From the NCBI GenBank assembly GCA_018894105.1, contig CM032125.1, positions 33,837,032 to 33,901,031 of the forward strand: DNA of 64,000 nt, read 5' to 3'. Made by a program: the position numbers and the translations under genes. Origin of the DNA: Jacaranda mimosifolia. Its lineage: Eukaryota; Streptophyta; Magnoliopsida; Lamiales; Bignoniaceae. How positions within the stretch are numbered: the stretch's first letter is position 1; every line of letters starts with the position of its first letter. The notes below the pieces were generated by a model. It saw only the letters and a list, made by a program, of their open reading frames with translations. It was not told the origin of the DNA and did not search any database. Positions 61,395-64,000 of the stretch are shown piece by piece.

Positions 61395-61616
61395 GGTTGC
61401 CTTTTAGAATATTATATATCAATATCATTAGGTCATATTAAATTTATATTTTGATGCTTTGAATTAGGATCATAATAACGACTGCAAATATAGATTTCAC
61501 ATAACAAGTAACAAAGAAGACAAAAAAAAAATTACAATTAATTTGTATAATAATAAGTAATAAAGAAGACACACAGAAATTAAAAAGCCAGCATACAAAA
61601 ATCATACATATTTTTC

Positions 61617-64000
61617 TTACAACTTACTAAATATAAAAGAGCTAGGATTCAATTTTTTAGGGCATTGTTGTGCATTTTGAACATCATCAAGGCAACGTGC
61701 TTGTCGTCTTGCTTTTACTTGATGCCAATCTATTTCATTTTGAATTCGAGTGGCATGGTCTCTACCTATAATACGTCGCTCTTGAAGTGTAGGGTTGTGG
61801 ACTAGCTTAAAATTAGGATCATTCCAATAATTCTCTGACCACAATGGTTCAAATCTCTCTTTATAAGTTGCAATGTAATGCTCCACTTTATAATATTTCT
61901 TCACAAGTGACGCACAGTTGACCACAAATATTCAACATACTTACATTATATATGAGCAAGGAATTCCATATTCAGCCCATTTCCCACATAAGCACTCTCG
62001 TGTCTGAAGCTTCACAATGTGACTATGATTCCCATAAGATGTGTCCATTCTAGTAATGACTAAAGCTTATTGTTGAGTATAATCAACGTTTTGCACGGTA
62101 TGATTAACTGAATGGTGCTACCATTTTGTGTATATGTTAAAAGAATAATCAACCCATAATTGATCATTTTGCTTCATCCTACGGGGATTAGTGATCCGAC
62201 GAAGAACATATTTTACGCAACGATCAAATGATGTTTGAACAATGGTTGTAATTGGTAGTCGGAGAACACCTTTTAACACCCAATTTATACATTTGGACAT
62301 GCTTGTCATTAAAATGCCAAACCGCCATCCTCCATCATGAGATAATGTCCATTGGCTCTTGTCTATCCGCTCTAAGTAGGAGTAAGCATGCTCATTAATA
62401 CTCTTTATGTCCTCCATCTTTTTTTCAAATTTTTAAATTTGAACTACAACACCAGCTCTCCAACACATGTCCTTCAATTGAACATTCTTAAAATGTTTAT
62501 TGAAATTTGAATACACGTGCCTTAAACAAAATTGATGTATTCCACGAGATGGTGAAAAATTAGGTATGCTCTCTACAGCAGCCAAAATACCATGATGACA
62601 ATCAGAAAGTAAACAATAGCCATCAGCCTTTTGGTAATGCATTTCACCTACATTTGAAGGAACCATCTCCTAGACATCAAAGTTTTTTCATCTACTATGG
62701 CAAAAGCTATAGGCATAACATTTTAATTTGCATCTATGGCTATGGCAACAAGCATTTTATGTTTATACTTTGTATATAAATGAGTTTCATCTACACTGCT
62801 AAGTTTGCGGCAATGTTGGAACCCTTCTATACATGGTTGAAATGCCCAAAAGATATATTTTAATATCTTTTGTCCTGATATGCCTGTTTCAATATGACTT
62901 CATTAAACAATTATTCTTGAATTCCATTTTTGGAGAGCTTCCATACATTTGGGTAATTTTCTTACCAAGATCTCCTAAGTCCCATAAAATTTTTTCCTCG
63001 CACATTTTATGTTATTCTATGCCTTAGCATAAGCGATTTCATAACCATACTTATCTTTTGCCATCATTTGCACACTTGCAATCCCATAATCTGGATTACC
63101 TCGAACAGTGTCCAATACATTAAAAGCAATTATATTTCTGCTTAAATTTCAATGATCTATTGAAATTTCATCCATAAGGTGTGTGTGAGGACTTCCATAC
63201 TTGGTAATTCTCCCCAATCCATTTTTCTCTTTAAATACTCCCCCCCCCACTCCGCGGGCAAGAAGGTCGTTCTCTATTATTATTTTTGCACACCACTTTT
63301 CATAACTTTAGTGTGCTCGCAAGAATCCGATATTCTCATCTCACTACTCACACGGAATAATATATATAAGTGATAAGGTGTTCCTTACTCTTGAATACCA
63401 TTCCCACGTGGAGTGCTTCTTTATTTGAGTTGTAAAACTCAATTTAACCATGGGTTGGAATATCCATAGAATCTACCTATATAAATATTTCATTATTTTT
63501 TATTGCAGAGAAGAGTGGATATACGGGATACATACTTGGTTGCATAATTGTGGATGTATTTCTTCTCGTCTTGGTAGTTGTGGGGAAGATGTTCCCTCGC
63601 TGTGTGAAACTCTTCAATTGTATCAATATCTAACTCATCATCGTCACTACCATTAAAATCATCACTATCATTTTCAGCTGGTTCTGAATCCTTCAATTTT
63701 TTATCACGAAAACTATCTACTTGTGGCTTTAGTTCACCATCATAAATGAAATACATTGGGTTATCTTGCTCTCCTTTAAAAACTTGATGAGAGGTAGTAG
63801 GGTTTTCACTAAAATCATGAATCCCAATATTTGCAAACCTTTGCGTAGCCACAGGAACATTTATTTCTAATTAAGTTGGGTATTGTTGATCCCATCCAAA
63901 GTCTTGTTAAGAGGCAAATTGACCTTCGAGTTGCATTAGAAGCCCTATGTAAGATCCCACTCCAAAAGTATTATCAGCACTAGTTTGACATATTGCTTTT
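61617..64000 (-). pseudogene. MuDR-type MULE transposase, decayed, 5' end outside the window
   Basis: On the minus strand, from right to left. The N-terminal part (63990-63493) ends in an acidic stretch (SDDFNGSDDDELDIDTIEEF). A DNA-binding region at about 63430-63170 reads LHVGMVFKSKEHL, WCAKIIIENDLL and RITKYGSPHTHLMDE. A linker gives KDKYGYEIAYAKAWNN. The catalytic core has SVDETHLYTKYKHKMLVAIA near 62800 (first acidic residue kept), VMPIAFAIVDEK and CLLSDCHHGILAAV near 62590 (second acidic residue), and FCLRHVYSNFNKHFKN. A SWIM-type zinc finger (ECLCGKWAEYGIPCSY) lies near 61990. The C-terminal GRDHATRIQNEIDWHQVKAR follows. A dozen or so stops and frameshifts are present; a C run at 63241-63249 falls inside the DNA-binding region. 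Confidence 0.85.

Larger units (their letters stand above)
56691..64000. mobile_element. Transposase-bearing PMD-MULE, truncated by the window end
   Basis: It begins near 56691 with a TIR homologous to 14641-15209. It carries a PMD gene on the plus strand (58968-61394) and a MuDR-type transposase on the minus strand (61617 onward), tail to tail with about 220 bp between. The right TIR is not in the window. Both genes contain stops, so this copy is not autonomous now but shows the structure of the source element. Confidence 0.8.

Noticed and set aside
1..64000. tRNA, rRNA and organellar insert sequences
   Set aside because: I looked for tRNA-like cloverleaf arms, rRNA motifs and chloroplast or mitochondrial genes and recognised none; a tool scan could still find small ones.

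Overview
This is a nuclear plant genome window, most likely from a dicot. It is very AT-rich and gene-poor. It is dominated by transposable elements and their relics: hAT-type MITEs, Mutator-like elements (MULEs) with long terminal inverted repeats, Helitron-like ends, solo LTRs and decayed copia fragments. The few protein families present are typical land-plant families with GT-AG introns. The species cannot be fixed from sequence reading alone.

Layout. From 1 to 12.2 kb there are only repeats: a hAT MITE with a perfect 8-bp target duplication, two decayed copia pieces in opposite orientations, and a TIR element that carries a small palindromic insertion whose tips look like LTR ends. From 12.5 to 14.4 kb lies a likely gene for a 208-residue four-helix membrane protein, preceded by an array of GGTCCCAC motifs (the core recognised by TCP factors). 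A 3.8-kb MULE derivative follows (14641-18464). It has ~0.5-kb TIRs, a 21-bp minisatellite and a 5'-truncated plant mobile domain (PMD) gene whose last four exons are still open.

From 18.5 to 38.8 kb lies one copy of a segmental duplication. It holds an intact two-exon PLAT/LH2-domain secreted protein gene, a broken LSI2-like anion/silicon efflux transporter gene with its intron retained, and a broken gene of the At5g52430-like hydroxyproline-rich family. Several mobile insertions lie inside it. From 38.8 to 49.5 kb is repeat-only DNA: tandem duplications, GC-rich cores inside AT-rich TIR elements, and two head-to-tail Helitron-like elements, one carrying a nested solo LTR. From 49.6 to 56.5 kb lies the second, shortened and chimeric copy of the duplication. 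It has a second intact PLAT gene followed directly, at a junction near 54756, by the 3' part of the hydroxyproline-rich pseudogene; the transporter region is missing. From about 56.7 kb to the window end is a larger relative of the first MULE. It carries a full-length but stop-ridden PMD gene on the plus strand and a MuDR-type transposase on the minus strand, converging tail to tail. Its right end is outside the window.

Functional content. Only three genes look intact: the two PLAT paralogues (a tandem pair with secretory signals, likely in stress or seed biology) and the four-helix membrane protein. Everything else is mobile or pseudogenic. The most useful signals are the empty-site comparisons within the window, which date and delimit several insertions, and the PMD-MULE pair, which shows a short derivative keeping better PMD coding capacity than its transposase-bearing relative.
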